Below, piece after piece: positions 44,826 to 57,577 of a stretch of 64,000 nt of DNA. The DNA comes from Isoetes taiwanensis. Its lineage: Eukaryota; Streptophyta; Lycopodiopsida; Isoetales; Isoetaceae. A program made the position numbers and the translations under genes. The number at the start of each line of letters is the position of its first letter. Positions within the stretch are counted from its first letter, which is position 1. Location: positions 2,286,996 through 2,350,995 of the forward strand of contig JAJEKV010000036.1 in NCBI GenBank assembly GCA_021234155.1, written 5' to 3'. A model generated the notes under the pieces. That model worked only from the letters and a program-made list of their open reading frames with translations. It was not told the DNA's origin and made no database searches.

Positions 44826-46560
44826 ATAAATAGAAAATACATCTAGTTACTTAATTGTTGCTTGTTTATTATCAAGGAGTAAATTTATTGACCGATTCTC
44901 AAGAATGAATGTTTCCTTAGTTGCTTGTTCTGCGTACATTTGCCATGACATATTTACCCTGGCGCATTGTTTTGAGGCCAATTTTGTAGAGCATTAAGAG
45001 CCAAAACGAGGGGCAAAGCTCATACGCATTCAAGAAGCTTGAGGGAAAAGAGAGCCAAAACGAGGAAGCTCATACGCATTCAAGAAGCTTGAGGCAAAAT
45101 GGGTATGGGTCCAAAATGGATATAGTTGGGCTTGAACCCTAGACTTAGGGTAGCATAAGTCCTGAAAATAATTCCTTAACCAACTTCTTAACTACAAATG
45201 CTAAATTAACTACAAATGACAGATTAAATAATTGAAAGGAGAGTAATCTAGGTTTAATAGGTATTGTTTTTAGGATGAAACGGCGAACGAACGGAGAGCT
45301 TTTCCGAAAAAGGAGGTCGGATCGTCTTTGGATCGAAGCAAGCAGCTTAAAAATTGGCACCGAACTTGTGATCGGGCGCATCGGGTGACCGCATCAATTG
45401 CGGCTTTTGGCCCCTCAGGGAATCCAAGGGAGCCGTAGCACAAATCCATCCGTATCAGAAATTTACACAAATATCAGAAGTTTACACAAATCCCTCTGTA
45501 TGCATAGGGGTTTCACGAAAAGGCTAGGCAGACCGGTGAAGCAAATGATGGATAAAGGCAGGCAATAATGGAGCCTTGATTCGATTTTTGGAAAACGACC
45601 AAATATCCGAGGTGGGTTTGACCGATCCGCATGGATGTTCTTAGCCCTTAGGATTCTCCCCCTAGCGTAAAAGGGTTTCATTCGGGACTATAAATGGGCT
45701 AGATCTTCTGCATTACTCCGCCCATGGATATACGCCATGGGGTAATGGAAGAATGTGCTTCCGCCACATACTTTAAGACTTGGAAGATGGAAAAAAAGCC
45801 TATTCTCGGATCCGCTAACTTGCCGCCAACCTAAATCGCCGCGATGATAGCTTGACGTACATCCGTTCTATAGCCGACATTCCAACTAACAACCTTGCAA
45901 TGCAAACTCTAACAAAAGCTATGGCAAAGGAAGACGGACCTCAAAATTACGGTTGGCGATCTGCCCCAACTTCTTTTTGGTCGAAATACCAAAAACCATC
46001 ATACCGCCCTATTTGTGAAACACCTTCTCTTATAGGGCCTTAATTCATTCAGAGCTTGCTTACAAATGAAGAAATTGGGCTTGCTTACAGAAAGAAATTG
46101 AAAACCCGATTGCTTCCACATCGTCCGCCTTCAAATTGAGGCGAACCGGAAAAAATAGATATGGGAAAAAGAGAAATTCAAAATTGGATGTATCATTATA
46201 TATGGTTTGATAATATATATAAAATTGTTTTCAAATTGTTTTCCAAATTTTTCGAATGTAAACAATAGAATAGAATAGTGGCGGCGCTGCTTAAGCTCCG
46301 CCACCAACAAAAGTTAGAAAAATAGGAATCCAAGAGGAAAAAACCATTGTTTACGTAAGTTTCAACAAGAAACCCCACCACATTACCCAGATCGGGAGTA
46401 GAAAAAAACCATGGTGTAGAAAGCTTATTTGCAAAAAAGGGCCAAAAGTCCTTTTATGTAACTTTAACCGGCAGGCTTTTGGATCCAACCGTTGCCCACC
46501 GTTGATTGCAGCCCTGTGATAGGGCATAACAGGCACTTCGAATAGGGCATAACAGCGGAG
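44826..46560. other. Intergenic sequence, no gene recognised
   Basis: Contains a 57-bp tandem duplication at about 44,997-45,095 (GAGCCAAAACGAGG, AGCTCATACGCATTCAAGAA). A B-box-like GGGCTTGAACCC lies at about 45,129. A CpG-richer block (45,250-46,050) has short frames I cannot assign. Confidence 0.35.
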
Positions 46561-46770
46561 GAACAGTTAGCCTTGCCTTTGAATTCTGCCGAACCTCTGA
46601 TAAACAGGCTGAATTCAGCCTCGGATGCCGAACCTGTGATAAACCGATTGAATTCAGATGGCAAACTCGTCTTTCTGTGCTCTGGAGAATGCCGAACCTG
46701 TGATAAACCTAGCTGTGGGAGTGATAAACCTAGCTGTGGGATTGATAATCAGAGCTGTGGTTGCAGGTTG
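46560..46770 (+). repeat. Short direct repeats with GATAAACC/GATAAACAGGC core
   Basis: TGCCGAACCTGTGATAAAC occurs at about 46,586 (variant), 46,626 and 46,690. CTAGCTGTGGGAGTGATAAA-type units occur at about 46,719. The GATAAACAGGC core also appears in the hairpin that follows. Confidence 0.6.
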
Positions 46771-46795
46771 GGGTGAGGCAGCTTGCCTGCCGGTT

Positions 46796-46906
46796 AAGGG
46801 GGTCAATCCCCCTTGCTCGCCTGTTATGGCTGAGATAAACAGGCTCGCCCTCCCGGGCTCGCCTGTTTATCAGCCATAACAGGCTCTCAAGGGGGATTAA
46901 CCCCCT
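46796..46906. repeat. 111-bp long hairpin
   Basis: The left arm AAGGGGGTCAATCCCCCTTG, CTCGCCTGTTATGGCTGAGA, TAAACAGGCTCG pairs with the right arm CGAGCCTGTTTATC-type complement through GGGGGATTAACCCCCT. The centre is CTCCCGGG. There is only a handful of mismatches or small bulges. It is a MITE-like or foldback unit lying 0.2 kb beyond the subtilase stop codon. Confidence 0.85.
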
Positions 46907-47121
46907 CATCCTGCCGAAAGCAGTTTAAATTAGAACTAGGACTAGGATATCAGCTTTAGGTTACAGTTACAAAAGAAAGTCATTTTCATGTGTGGAGTTT
47001 TTACAGCAAAATCGGCGTTTGGAAACCAAAACACCGCAAACATCGGTGATCACGGGTTATGTAAGCACCAAGCAAGGCAACTATGTTACAAATACAATGC
47101 CAACTCCGGCAAAGCTTGGAG

Positions 47122-50100
47122 CTATGGCCATGGCGACGGCAAGGGCGACGGAGATGGCGACGACAAAAACGGAGGCGCAGAAGTCCTCTTTTTAAGAACA
47201 GAGACCGGCATTCTAATCCGGTGGCCACGATCGCCAGAAAGCTGGATCGATCCAAAGCTGAAAACATCGGAATCGTTGGTGGCCTGTAGCTGCACAACAA
47301 AAGGGAACGATTCCCCTGCTTTGATCGAGAAAACCTTTGGGCTCACCTTAATTTTAACCCCTTCCGGTTCGACAAACGATACAGAGTAAATTTCTGTTGC
47401 CGCTGCAATATTTTTTACAGTCCTGGGCACCCTTCTAGATTCAATCAGATTAGCTATGGTGATGGACGCCAGGTTTAAATCTGTCGTTTGGCCCCTGTTA
47501 TTGCTGCAGCTCATACTCGTTGCATTAAAAACGGAATCTGGATCCATTCCGGGGACGTTACATAAGAAATCGATATAATCTTCATAGCCTGGGCATAAAA
47601 TTACAGAGCATTATAATTAGTTTGATATTCTGAGAAATTTTGTTCAAAATCAGTGCTTACCAGCATCAAAAACAAGTCCTGGATCCATTGCAGCAACGGG
47701 ATTGATAGCTCCACCTCCAAAATCAAATGGATTAGCCGGAGTTAGCACAGAACCGCCGAATTGAGAGAGGCGCTGGGCCAGAAGGGGCCGGCCAGTTTTA
47801 TCAGTAACAGAAGCTGTGGACACCATAGCCGAAGCTATGGCAGCAGGGCTCAAGCTGGGGTACTTGCATTTGATCAGTGCAGCAATTCCGGCGATATGAG
47901 GAGTGGCCATGCTGGTGCCAGAAACCATGGCAAATTTCTTCCCTGAAAAAAAAATATTCGGGTCTTGATCAGAAAAAACAATTGATTGGATGCTCTGTTT
48001 CTAGCAGTTAGCGTTTTAATTCTTACCTTGAAAATTGGGTTCGTCGATTCCGAGAGGGGTCCAGGCGCCCCAGATCAGAGATCCAGGAGCAAGAATATCA
48101 GGCTTAAGTACGTCGGCATCTTGGAAGGCAAAGCTTCGAAAGTCCGGTCCTCTTGAAGAAAACAGAGCTACCATTGGAGCAGAGGAAGCATTAAAAACAG
48201 CCCGCTGTCCATTTCCGATCCTGGCTATGGCGTTGAAGCTTGACACCTTTCCATCCAAATCCCGAACAGTAACTGCATCATAATAGTCCAAAAACTCCTG
48301 AAATCCGACGGAAGAATCTGTCAGTCTCAGACCGTTGGAAAATCGTTAAATTTGGGCAAAAAAATTCAGATCTCGTGCTTGAATTTATAACAGGGCTTTC
48401 TGGTTTCTTTGCTTAAATTTGTTTAAAAAACAGAGATTATGTCTCAGAAACAGGATTGGATTTTAGAAATTTTGTTAGAAACAGGGGATTATTGGAAATT
48501 TTTCAGATGGGTACCCTGGATTCGTTTCGAGAAGTGAGCACAATGCCGGAAACGGAAGTCGGAATTGGATCAAACTTGCTTCCCGCCAAATCGGATTCAA
48601 CTACCATAACAAATCCTTTAGCGTTCAGGTTTGAAACCGTCGCTGCAACCTGTCTCATGGTCGCACCACCAAATATGAAGCTGAAGGAATATGTGCAAAC
48701 CAAAATATTTCCTTCCACAGCTGCTCTGTCGAAAAGGGTCGAATCCTGGCAATCATCCGGGCTAAAGTAGAAATTTGAAGCATTTACTGTCACATCCCTG
48801 GCCAAAATGAGCTTGTACATGCCATTTCCTACCGTCGGAGCTGCAAAAAATGCTTCAAATCATCAGCTTTAAGCCGTTTCTGGCATCAAATCGAGAGATT
48901 TTCTTAGTGGGTGGTTGAGAATTTACGTGCAAGACCGATTCCACGGAGTGATTTGCTGTTTCCGAGCTCGACCCAATTGGGGTAGCTTCGATCATCCAGA
49001 CCGGCAGCGACGGAAGTAATCCATGGACCAAAAGACATAACTGTTCGTGGATATGGCCCTCCATTTCCCGCTGCCTGAGCTACAAAAACCCCTGCCTTTA
49101 CTGCCGTAAGAAGAGCCAGATCAAATATGTTCAGAAATGTCGCACTTCTGCTGCTGGGTGGCGTATTGGGTCCGACTGATAGATTCAGCACGTCTACTCC
49201 ATCTCTCACAGCCTGGATTACTCAAATTTGCTTCAGCGCCGAGTTTTTTAAGCCAAAAACAGGGCAAAAATTCTTGAAGTGATTAATTACAAACCTGATC
49301 CACCGCTGCTACCACATCCGAAACAAAGCCCCCAAATCTTCGATATAAAGCCTTGTATACGGCGATTCTGCAGTTTAACATATGTTAAATCTTCTATTCC
49401 GCCATAGCCAAAGCTTAAAATGCCGTAATCAAAAGCTTTAAAACAGAGTAAAAAACCGAATACCTCGCACGAGGAGCCATGCCGCTGGCCTTGCCGAAGT
49501 TAACTTCGTTCACAACTACATCTACTCCATGATTTCCAGCTGCAATGGACGCTGTATGGCTGCAAAAAAAAGAGGCATTTTAGACATTTTTGCATTACCG
49601 CTGCAGCATTTTTTGAGATTTACCTTCCATGGCCATCTCCGTCTAAGGGGGAATCAAAATCCGTAGAGGCATTAAAGTTTCCAGAAGCAATGGCAGCCTC
49701 GGCGAAGTGTCTAGCAGAGACTATTTTGCCGTTGCAGAAGAGATTTATGCCTTCGTGATCCTCGCATTTTCCTCTGAAAACTGGAAGAGCTTGTGCATCA
49801 GATTTAACTGCCGGCGCTGAAAAACTAGGATGGGATGGGTCGATTCCGGTGTCTATTATTCCGATCACAATTCCTTCTCCGGCATTTTCCGATACTGTTC
49901 CGAGGTCCCAAACTCCGGAATCAAGGCCCAGAAACTCCGGCGTATGGGTTGTGAAGGTCTGCATCAGCCAATCTTTTTCTACTTGCTTCACCTGCTGCAT
50001 TGTTCTAAGCTTCTCTGCCTGCTCCGGCGTCAAATGGGCTGCAAATCCGTTCACAGTGTGCGTGTAACTGTAAAGCTTCTTGTAGCTCTGCTCCTCCAAT

Positions 50101-50425
50101 GCTTCTGCCAGTAATGCATCGTGCTGATCGACCAAATGCGCTCTGTATAATTCTACTTCTTCCCTGTTTAATCCACAAAAACAACCAATCCCTTTGTTAG
50201 GATTTGCGCAGAGGTTTTTATTCGGAAAAAGAAAAGTCTGAAGGATATTAACCTGTTTGTGTGAAGCTTTGCTCCGGTTTCTTGAACGCTGGCTATGGTT
50301 TCTGCATATTTTACTGCTGGCTCATCCCCCATTAGTACCATGTAAACCTCCTTCGTCGCCATAGCTGCTTCCTGCCCTGTTTGTAACAGAAAAACAACCA
50401 TCAACAGCAACCGCCATATCTTCAT
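47122..50425 (-). CDS. Subtilisin-like serine protease, SBT2 type
   Basis: Nine exons (minus strand): 50,425-50,253; 50,163-49,624; 49,559-49,464; 49,367-49,295; 49,212-48,927; 48,840-48,515; 48,297-48,027; 47,942-47,661; 47,588-47,122. They total 2514 nt, or 837 residues, normal for SBT2 subtilases, and every junction is in phase. An N-terminal signal peptide (MKIWRLLLMVVFLLQTG) is followed by the I9 prodomain (KEVYMVLMGDEP to about residue 125). The catalytic triad is visible: Asp162 (GIIDTGIDPSHPSF), His236 (DGDGHGSH) and Ser599 (SGTSMATPHIAG). The oxyanion Asn344 is in AAGNGG. A PA-type insert lies around residues 390-500, and a fibronectin III-like C-terminus ends SPSPLPSPWP. It is expected to be secreted to the apoplast or cell wall after prodomain removal. 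Specific substrates are unknown. It appears intact. Confidence 0.93.
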
Positions 50426-53240
50426 TCCGGCAGAGAGAAAAACCGCTCGCCCACGAAAATAAAATTGTCCACAACTCAAAAACGCCCAAATCTCTTCAAA
50501 CCATCGCCTTAAGCATTGAAGGACTAATCCGGCAAGCAAAACACAGCCCAAGCTAATCCGGAAGAACGATTTAAGAGCGGAAAGGGTAGAGCTTGGCGAA
50601 GAAGACTGATTGGAAAAGCTTCGGAAGCAAGTAAGCTCGATTGAACGGAAAAAAAAAATACAGCGATCGATGTGGAGAAAAATAAAAATGCAGCAATGAA
50701 TACACGGGATTGAAGGATTCCGTTAGCGGTCTGTTCTGTCAGATCGAAGGACGAGAAGAGGAGACATTAGGTCGTGGACAGATGTAAAGGACAGACAGCC
50801 ATAGCCAAACAGAACAGAGCCGTTGAAAAACTCCCAGGTTTAGGGTTTTGGTATATTTGTGTATCTGGATTGTATATTGTAATAGTATATTGTATTTGTA
50901 TATTTTTTTGTATATTGTATTTGTATATAGTATATTTGGGTCTTCGTATATTTTAATCGATACCACTGTATCTAAGGTCTTAGTTAGCCCCATATTTTAT
51001 ATCTCACCCTTGTAGGCGTGCATCACCTTTGTCAGCCCTGCCTTGTGTTTGTCAACCTTGAAATGCATCATTTTCTTCATTTCTAATACTAATCACATCG
51101 TTGTCTCTGTCGCCTTGCACTCCTCTGCACGTATTCTTCACAGTCAGTTCCACTGATTGTTCCCCACAGTATTGCCTCTGTTCTTCATCACCATGTTTCA
51201 ATCGCCTTGCTGTCTTGTTTAATCTTTCGGCTTTCATGCACGTACTCTGACATTTATTGCATTGTTCTCCCCTCAGTATCTTGTTAGTTTTTTTTAATTC
51301 TCACTTGCAAACACGACCTCGGCTCATTTTCCCTTCATGTGCCCTAAGACAATCTTCATCCACCACTTCTACGCACATACATGAGATTGATTTTATTGAT
51401 TGCGTTCTATAACAAGATTAAGATTATATAAGATTATTAAAATAAGGACTAGCAAAGAAAGATGACTTTACAAATAATATAATAATCTACAAGCTTACAT
51501 TTGTGTAGAGGAAATCATATGCCAATTTGAAAAAAAAAACTTGAGTCTAAATCTTCAATGTAAATCAGGATATCTAGCAAGTTGTCCTGTCTAAATCAAT
51601 ATATTTAACAAGCTGTCCATTCTAGGCATGCATTGCCTTCCTCTTCGACCTCTTTGTCAATCCTTCCACATTTTTAACTCATCACACCTTTTAGCGTTTA
51701 TCTCCTCTGGATATTTCATGCTCTCTTTCTTAAATCTTTTTACATCTACATCCAATCATTGGACTCCATGGTATAGACTCTTAATCGTTAAGCACGCAAT
51801 TTCATCTTAGACTACGTTGTCTTGTAAGATATATGTATCTAAACTAATCCATAACTCATGCAATCTCTCATGAAGAGCAATCTTTGACATGCATCTCATA
51901 GGCCAGCGCTTTAAATGATGTAAAAATATCTCCTCTTTGGGGCAACTATCTCATGATTTTATAAATGCTTTCAAATAATTATCTCCTTGATTTCATAAAT
52001 GTTGTTTGAGTTCTCTATTAGAAGTCCTCGTGCCGAAGTATGGGAGCCCGAATTTATGCATCTCATTGTCGACCTAATGGTAAGATTTGAGACGGTCCTA
52101 CGCCTGACACCGGTTACCCCAGAATCCACGCGTGCAGGACTCACGTATCGATCCAAAACCCAAAATAACATGTTGCGGCATCTCTGAACTACTGGTCTCT
52201 AGCTCAATGAGATAACCTTCATCTAGATGCAACCTGACATTACCAATGTCAATTCCTCACTAGCGAGCTTCATCAGTACCCACTCGCTAGTGTTGAGTGA
52301 TTACCACTCGTGGCCTCGGTTTTTGCTTAGTCTCCCCGGAGAGCTGTGGGCAGACCAAGGTGCAACTAGGCCAACAACATTATAAAAGCTCAATTCTATT
52401 TAGTTGTCAAATTTGACATTTTGCTTGTTCTATATATTGCCCTTCTAATATTTGTAAGGTATATCTATAAGCAACTCAAGGATACTCTAACTCATAAGGA
52501 TTGACATAATTATAATCCATAAGCTATAAGTAAATATCAAAAGACTTTGAAAAAGATAAGATACCCCAGACCATAAACAATCTTAAAAACTTTTAATTTT
52601 GCTTAGGCTTGAACCCTTACCATCAAGCCAAGAGACCAAGCCATTGACTACTAAACTAAACTATCTTTATTTTTTTTAAAGAGCCTCATTCAACCTTTAA
52701 AATTAATATTAGAATGAAATAATAGAAGAAATATCTTCTAATTCTGGCGAACCCTAATGGGCAAATATAGAGGCAGTTGAACATTGTGGAGACAGATCCA
52801 TAAGGCTTCAATTTCTTTTCTTTCCATTTTGTCTACCATTATTACAGATAGAAGTATCATGGGCATAGGTCCCTATATTCGGCCAGGCAGGTAGCATTGG
52901 CAGAGAATTGGAAGAGCTAATTTGAGATAAGGCTGTCAGAATCAATGACAAGCGACTCAGATACTATCGAATAAGAGGCTGTCAGAATCACAGACTGAGA
53001 TAGAAACCTCTGCCGAGATCAGGGGCTGAGATAAAAATTATTATGCAGCATGTTCTTGATCTGTGCTTATACATTAATTCCGTCATCTTCTTTTATAGTT
53101 CATATTAGAAGGATTGTTTTCTTTAAACATAAAAATTTGTCTTACCTCTAAATTGCTTCTTCAATCCTCTAATTCTATCTTTCCTCCTCCATTCAAGTCC
53201 AATAAAGACAATAGATATACAATCTGAAAAAAGATATTTA
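50426..53240. other. Intergenic region upstream of the subtilase
   Basis: Holds the subtilase promoter and 5' UTR (no clear TATA box found) and a TATATTGTATTTG microsatellite at about 50,850-50,955. At about 52,605-52,660 a tRNA-like B box reads GGGTTCAAGCC on the minus strand. At 52,080-52,380 there is a GC-richer repeat-like stretch. No gene is seen. Confidence 0.4.
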
Positions 53241-53245
53241 GGTAT

Positions 53246-53430
53246 GCAATTACAAAAAGGTTTAAGGGTTATCACTGAATGTTTATCTTAAGATGAAATG
53301 TCAAATTGTGTAAATTTCATTATTCAAAGAATAGCAATCACAAAAAGGTTTAATTGTTATCACCGAATGTTTTGAGTTACTTTAAGATGAAATGTCAAAT
53401 TGTGTAAATTTCATTATTCAAAGAATAGCA
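53246..53430 (+). repeat. Two-copy tandem repeat
   Basis: GCAATTACAAAAAGGTTTAA (53,248) and GCAATCACAAAAAGGTTTAA (53,334) start two units that share AAGATGAAATGTCAAATTGT and GTAAATTTCATTATTCAAAG. The second unit has a small insertion, GAGTTACTT-like. Confidence 0.75.
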
Positions 53431-53469
53431 ATTATGGTCCAAGCGTAATCTAAGTTGTAAACATTTTAG

Positions 53470-54675
53470 AATTGAGTAACTATGGATTTCGTTGCTGTTG
53501 GATTTTTTTTTTCTTGTGTGAATGTTAAAAATGAGCGAGTCCCATGGATATGCTGTAGGATTCCTTTTCCTAAGTGTTGCCGAATTGTAGCTTGGAGTGT
53601 ATTCAATTTTGGGAGGGTCATGTTTGGATGTTCAACCAAGTACTATGGAATAACAAGGCATATTCCACCGGACAATCTATCCATGTGAATGTGTGGTTTA
53701 TTTATTGGACTATTTTTTGGATTTCATCCATTTCTGGCCATCTCTATTGCAAACCTCATCCGATGTTAAAGTCAAGAACAATGTTGGAATTCCCCAGTAC
53801 TGTACCATTGTTAATAAGTCTTTTAAATGCTTGCGGTGCCACAATGTAGAATTGGGGATTGTTTTGGGCACTTTATATTTTATCACATGGCACATGCATT
53901 CAATATCTGTGGATGTGGGGTGCTCTCTTTTGTATTTCAGCATGTCTCAGTCCAAGTAGCAGTTGTTTATGAAGTTCACGAGAAAGGCAGATTGTCTAAC
54001 TTGAAACATCAAGAGAAGGTATGGTTTGTATAATGTAAAGATGGACAAGAGACAACTAATACGTGTCTTCAGGTGTTGGAAAATGTCGTCTTTGTCTTGT
54101 TGCATTATTACATGGGGAAAGAGGAAAGGGAATATACAGGATTCACGAGTGAATGCCACCTCTTGCGCACTTTTGTCAATACTTCTGTTAATCACAAGGC
54201 CAGTAATGTTGGTGTAGGTTGGATAGTTGTTTGTGGTAGATGTTTGTCTTGGTACTAGCTTTGGGAGCTCATAAATATTGCCCTCTGAAAATGGTTGGAT
54301 CTTTTTATAGGACGACATGTCTTCCAAAATAGAATAGGCATGTATGTTCGTATGCTGCATTGATGCATATACTTGATCATTCTTTGATCATTCTACAATT
54401 TTTTGAACAACGCTTGTTGTAAGATGCAACGTCCTGTTCTCGTGTTTGGTCTCTTGTACAATGTTTGGAATTGCTTGACTAACATATCGGTTTTCAGCAA
54501 GAACCCCAACAAACTTGCAACTGTTCTGTTGTGTGACTCATTGCTGGGACAGTCGTCTATGTCATCCCAACTTACAAGGGGATTGTCAAGGAGGCTCCTT
54601 TGCTGACTAGATCCAGTAGCTATAGAATTGAATTTCTTCTTCACAACTATAGAAATGTCTATCAACGATACATTA
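53470..54675 (-). pseudogene. Helitron-like protein remnant (N-like and central domains)
   Basis: Minus-strand frames in order: LYKRPNTRTGRCILQQALFK (54,698-54,393 frame); SAQEVAFTRESCIFPFLFPH, then SIFTLYKPYLLLMFQVRQSA (54,360-53,947); KDLLTMVQYWGIPTLFLTLT, SDEV (53,943-53,710); and then NHTFTWIDCPVEYALLF (about 53,700-53,640). FPFLFP, YKPYLL..FQ.RQ and LL.M....G.PT.FLTL belong to the Helitron_like_N region of Helitron Rep/helicase proteins. Frames change at each step, so it is dead. The N-terminal part probably lies at 63,530-63,829, separated by an insertion. Confidence 0.65.
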
Positions 54676-54993
54676 CCACCCCAATTCTGGGTCCACACCT
54701 AAAAACAACAGTAACAAAAAGACCACATGTCGTTGTTCCAAAAAATCTACATGTGGTTATGTGGAGGTGTGGTTTATTAAGGAGGCGGTGTAGTTTTTTT
54801 TATGGAGCTATAGTTTTTTTTTTTTTGAAGGTGTGGTCTTTTTTTTAGGTGTCGTCTTTTTAAAAGAAGTTTTTTGAGAGAGTGTTGTTTTTAAGAAGGT
54901 GTTGTTTTTTGAGGTGTAGTTTATAACTAGGTGTTGTTTTTAAGTAGTCGTTTTTTATGGAAGTATAGTTTTTTGAAGTGTGGTTTATAAGGA

Positions 54994-55270
54994 GGTATAG
55001 TTTTTAAGTGGTTGTTTTTTAAGGAAGTATGGTTTTCTAAAGTGGTATGATTTTTTTTAATCGAGGTGTTGTTTTTTGAAGTGTCGTTTATAAGTGGGTG
55101 TAGTTTTTAAATAGCTGTTTTTTAAAGAAGTATGGTTTTTTGAAGTGTGGTTTATAAGCGGGTGTAGTTTTTAAGTGGCTGTTTTTTAATGAAATATGGT
55201 TTTCTGAAGTGGTGTAGTTTATAACTAGGTGTAGTTTTTAAGAAGCTATTTTTAAGGAAGTATGATTTTT
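54994..55270 (+). repeat. Near-identical 0.27-kb direct repeat, left copy
   Basis: From GGTATAGTTTTTAAGTGG to GGAAGTATGATTTTTT this copy matches 56,745-57,021 with essentially one visible difference. Both are T-rich arm sequence. They flank a 1.47-kb segment (55,271-56,744) that does not share this composition. Confidence 0.85.
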
Positions 55271-56744
55271 TCTTCGTACATGTTCTTGCCAAGACTACAG
55301 TCACAGTTATGCAAACAATTACATTAAAAGAACCTTGTTCAAGGCAAGATCACTTATCCCAATATCCACCCTGGTTTTTTAGGCCAGGCCACATCAGGCA
55401 CTCTCCAAACCAAAGCCCATATAACTTGCCAAATAACATCTATAAACTTGAAGAATCTTACATATTGTCATATAATTTTACATTTTTAAACTTGAATAAT
55501 CTTACATCCTGTCATATAATCTTACAACTATAAACATAAATCTTACATCTTACATCTATAAAGTTTTGAATTTGGAAGTATACAGTGTAAAGTAAACTTT
55601 GAATCTTGATATAAGGTATTCCATCCTCTTCCACGTTAACGCCAACTCTAACAGCAAAATGGAGACAATTAGAGGAGAGAACCCGTACCTGCAGCCAATC
55701 AATACACAATTAGCATGATAATGGTAAATGTGCAAGGGCCAAAAGGTACATTGGGTCTCTCAGTTTATCACTGATCACCAATTGTATCCTTTTGCCCTGA
55801 GGTGACATTTAACTAGAAAAGACTGGAATAGTAACATATTTAGCATTATAATTGCAATTTCTCAATTGATCTCAATCATTTCCATTAGATGAGAACTAAT
55901 TCCTTAGTCCCAAATCTAGCTGGTCATGTTGATAATGTATCAGCTTTAAGTATGAAGTCTACAAAATTTAAACCTTTCTCAAATTTACATTTTAAACTTC
56001 TTTAATTTAGTCTCAACATATTGTTTCTGCAGTCAAATTCTTATTTCACATCTTACTCCATGTCCATGTTCAAAATCCATGTTCATTTCTTTAATGTTTA
56101 ACCCAGATATACGTTCAGCTTATAGTCTTAAAATCCACTACAAAAGCGCCCTTTAAATTAAATATGTGGCACTCATTATCAGCAGCTAACCATGTTATAT
56201 TTAAGTTCACTCCAAGTCTTCCACAAAGAGTAAATCACCACTTCCATAAAGAGCTTGCCATTATTTCAAAGTTCTTTATGGCAGGAATCTTCAACTTAGA
56301 ATAAACATAACGTATGAGCCTGCAACTAGAAGTAGACAAGGCTGCATATGCCAGAACACATCTTATTCATGCAATCCACTCTAATATGCATTCTTATTTC
56401 CCTATAATATCCAGAGATTTTTCAAAAATAGAAAAACGAAATTAGATCTTGCTCTATTTTCATAAGCAACAGATCAAACCTGTTTGAGAACGCCGGAGTA
56501 TTTTAGCTCCAGTTTTCATGCCGATTCAGGTCTTGTAAAAAGCTTACGCTTTAATGGCGAAGAACTTCCACGCTTTACTTATTTTGAAAACGCATCTGCA
56601 ATTAGAACTAGGCATATGGCAACAAGCCGAAATTTGCATCAGACATCAAGCCATACTTCTACCATAATCATTCTAATCAGGTTATTGTCCATCCAGTGCA
56701 GTTATCCCAGAGAAACAAGCTCAAATGTGAAAAACGAGTCAAAA
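55271..56744. other. 1.47-kb segment between the direct repeats
   Basis: AT-rich DNA of ordinary composition, unlike the T-rich arms around it. No gene or transposon end was recognised. ATCTTACATCCTGTCATATAA-type words repeat at about 55,450-55,530. Confidence 0.45.
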
Positions 56745-57021
56745 GGTATAGTTTTTAAGTGGTTGTTTTTTAAGGAAGTATGGTTTTCTAAAGTGGTATG
56801 ATTTTTTTTAATCGAGGTGTTGTTTTTTGAAGTGTCGTTTATAAGTGGGTGTAGTTTTTAAATAGCTGTTTTTTAAAGAAGTATGGTTTTTTGAAGTGTG
56901 GTTTATAAGCGGGTGTAGTTTTTAAGTGGCTGTTTTTTAATGAAATATGGTTTTCTGAAGTGGTGTAGTTTATAACTAGGTGTAGTTTTTAAGAAGCTAT
57001 TTTTAAGGAAGTATAATTTTT
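56745..57021 (+). repeat. Near-identical 0.27-kb direct repeat, right copy
   Basis: It matches 54,994-55,270 and then continues with further T-rich arm units to about 57,225. Confidence 0.85.
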
Positions 57022-57324
57022 TTTTGGTGTGGTTTATATAACTAGGTATAATTTTTACGTAGCTATTTTTTAAAGTAAGTATGGTTTTTTGAGGTGTGGT
57101 TTTTAAGTAGGTGTAGTTTTTAAGTGGCTATTTTTTTTTACAGAAGTGTGGTTTTCTGAAGTGGCGTAGTTTTTACGCATCTATTTCTTAAGGAAGTATG
57201 GTTTTTTTGAGGTTATTTCTTAAGCAAAGCACCACCACTTGGAATATTGTTTGTGTGCTCAACTTTGGGAATGTATCGTATTGTTTTACATTCGTGAAAA
57301 ATAACTTCAACGGTTAGATCCAAC

Positions 57325-57577
57325 CACTACAAGAGAATGAGCATTTTTTGTCAGAAAAATCGTCAGACTGTCTAGGGAGATTTTTGCCTGACGTACAGGC
57401 TGACGAACGTACTGACGATTACTACTTTGATGCTTTTCCTAACGATACTACGTCAGACATATCGTCACATAAATTGTCCGAAGCCTTCGTCAGGTTAAGC
57501 GTCACATTAATCGTCAGAATATACGTCAAATATGTATCGTCAGAAAAAGCGTCAGATTTGGCGTCAGAATGACGCGG
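57325..57577 (+). mobile_element. CACTA (En/Spm-type) transposon left end with subterminal repeats
   Basis: CACTACAAGAGAATGAGCA (57,325) is a typical CACTA terminus. It is followed by about 14 copies of TCGTCAGA/GCGTCAGA-type motifs in both orientations within 250 bp, the kind of subterminal array to which CACTA transposases bind. No matching right end (TTGTAGTG preceded by CTCATTCTC) was found in the window, so the element is truncated or extends beyond it. Confidence 0.7.

Noticed and set aside
46988-47389. Plus-strand frame of 133 codons
   Set aside because: It is antisense to the last subtilase exon, whose frame is strongly supported.
52600-52665. tRNA or SINE on the minus strand
   Set aside because: GGGTTCAAGCC resembles a B box, but the A box is poor and no second copy was found in the window.
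54994-57021. LTR retrotransposon with 277-bp LTRs
   Set aside because: No TG...CA ends, no primer-binding site or polypurine tract, and no gag-pol frames in the 1.47-kb interior.
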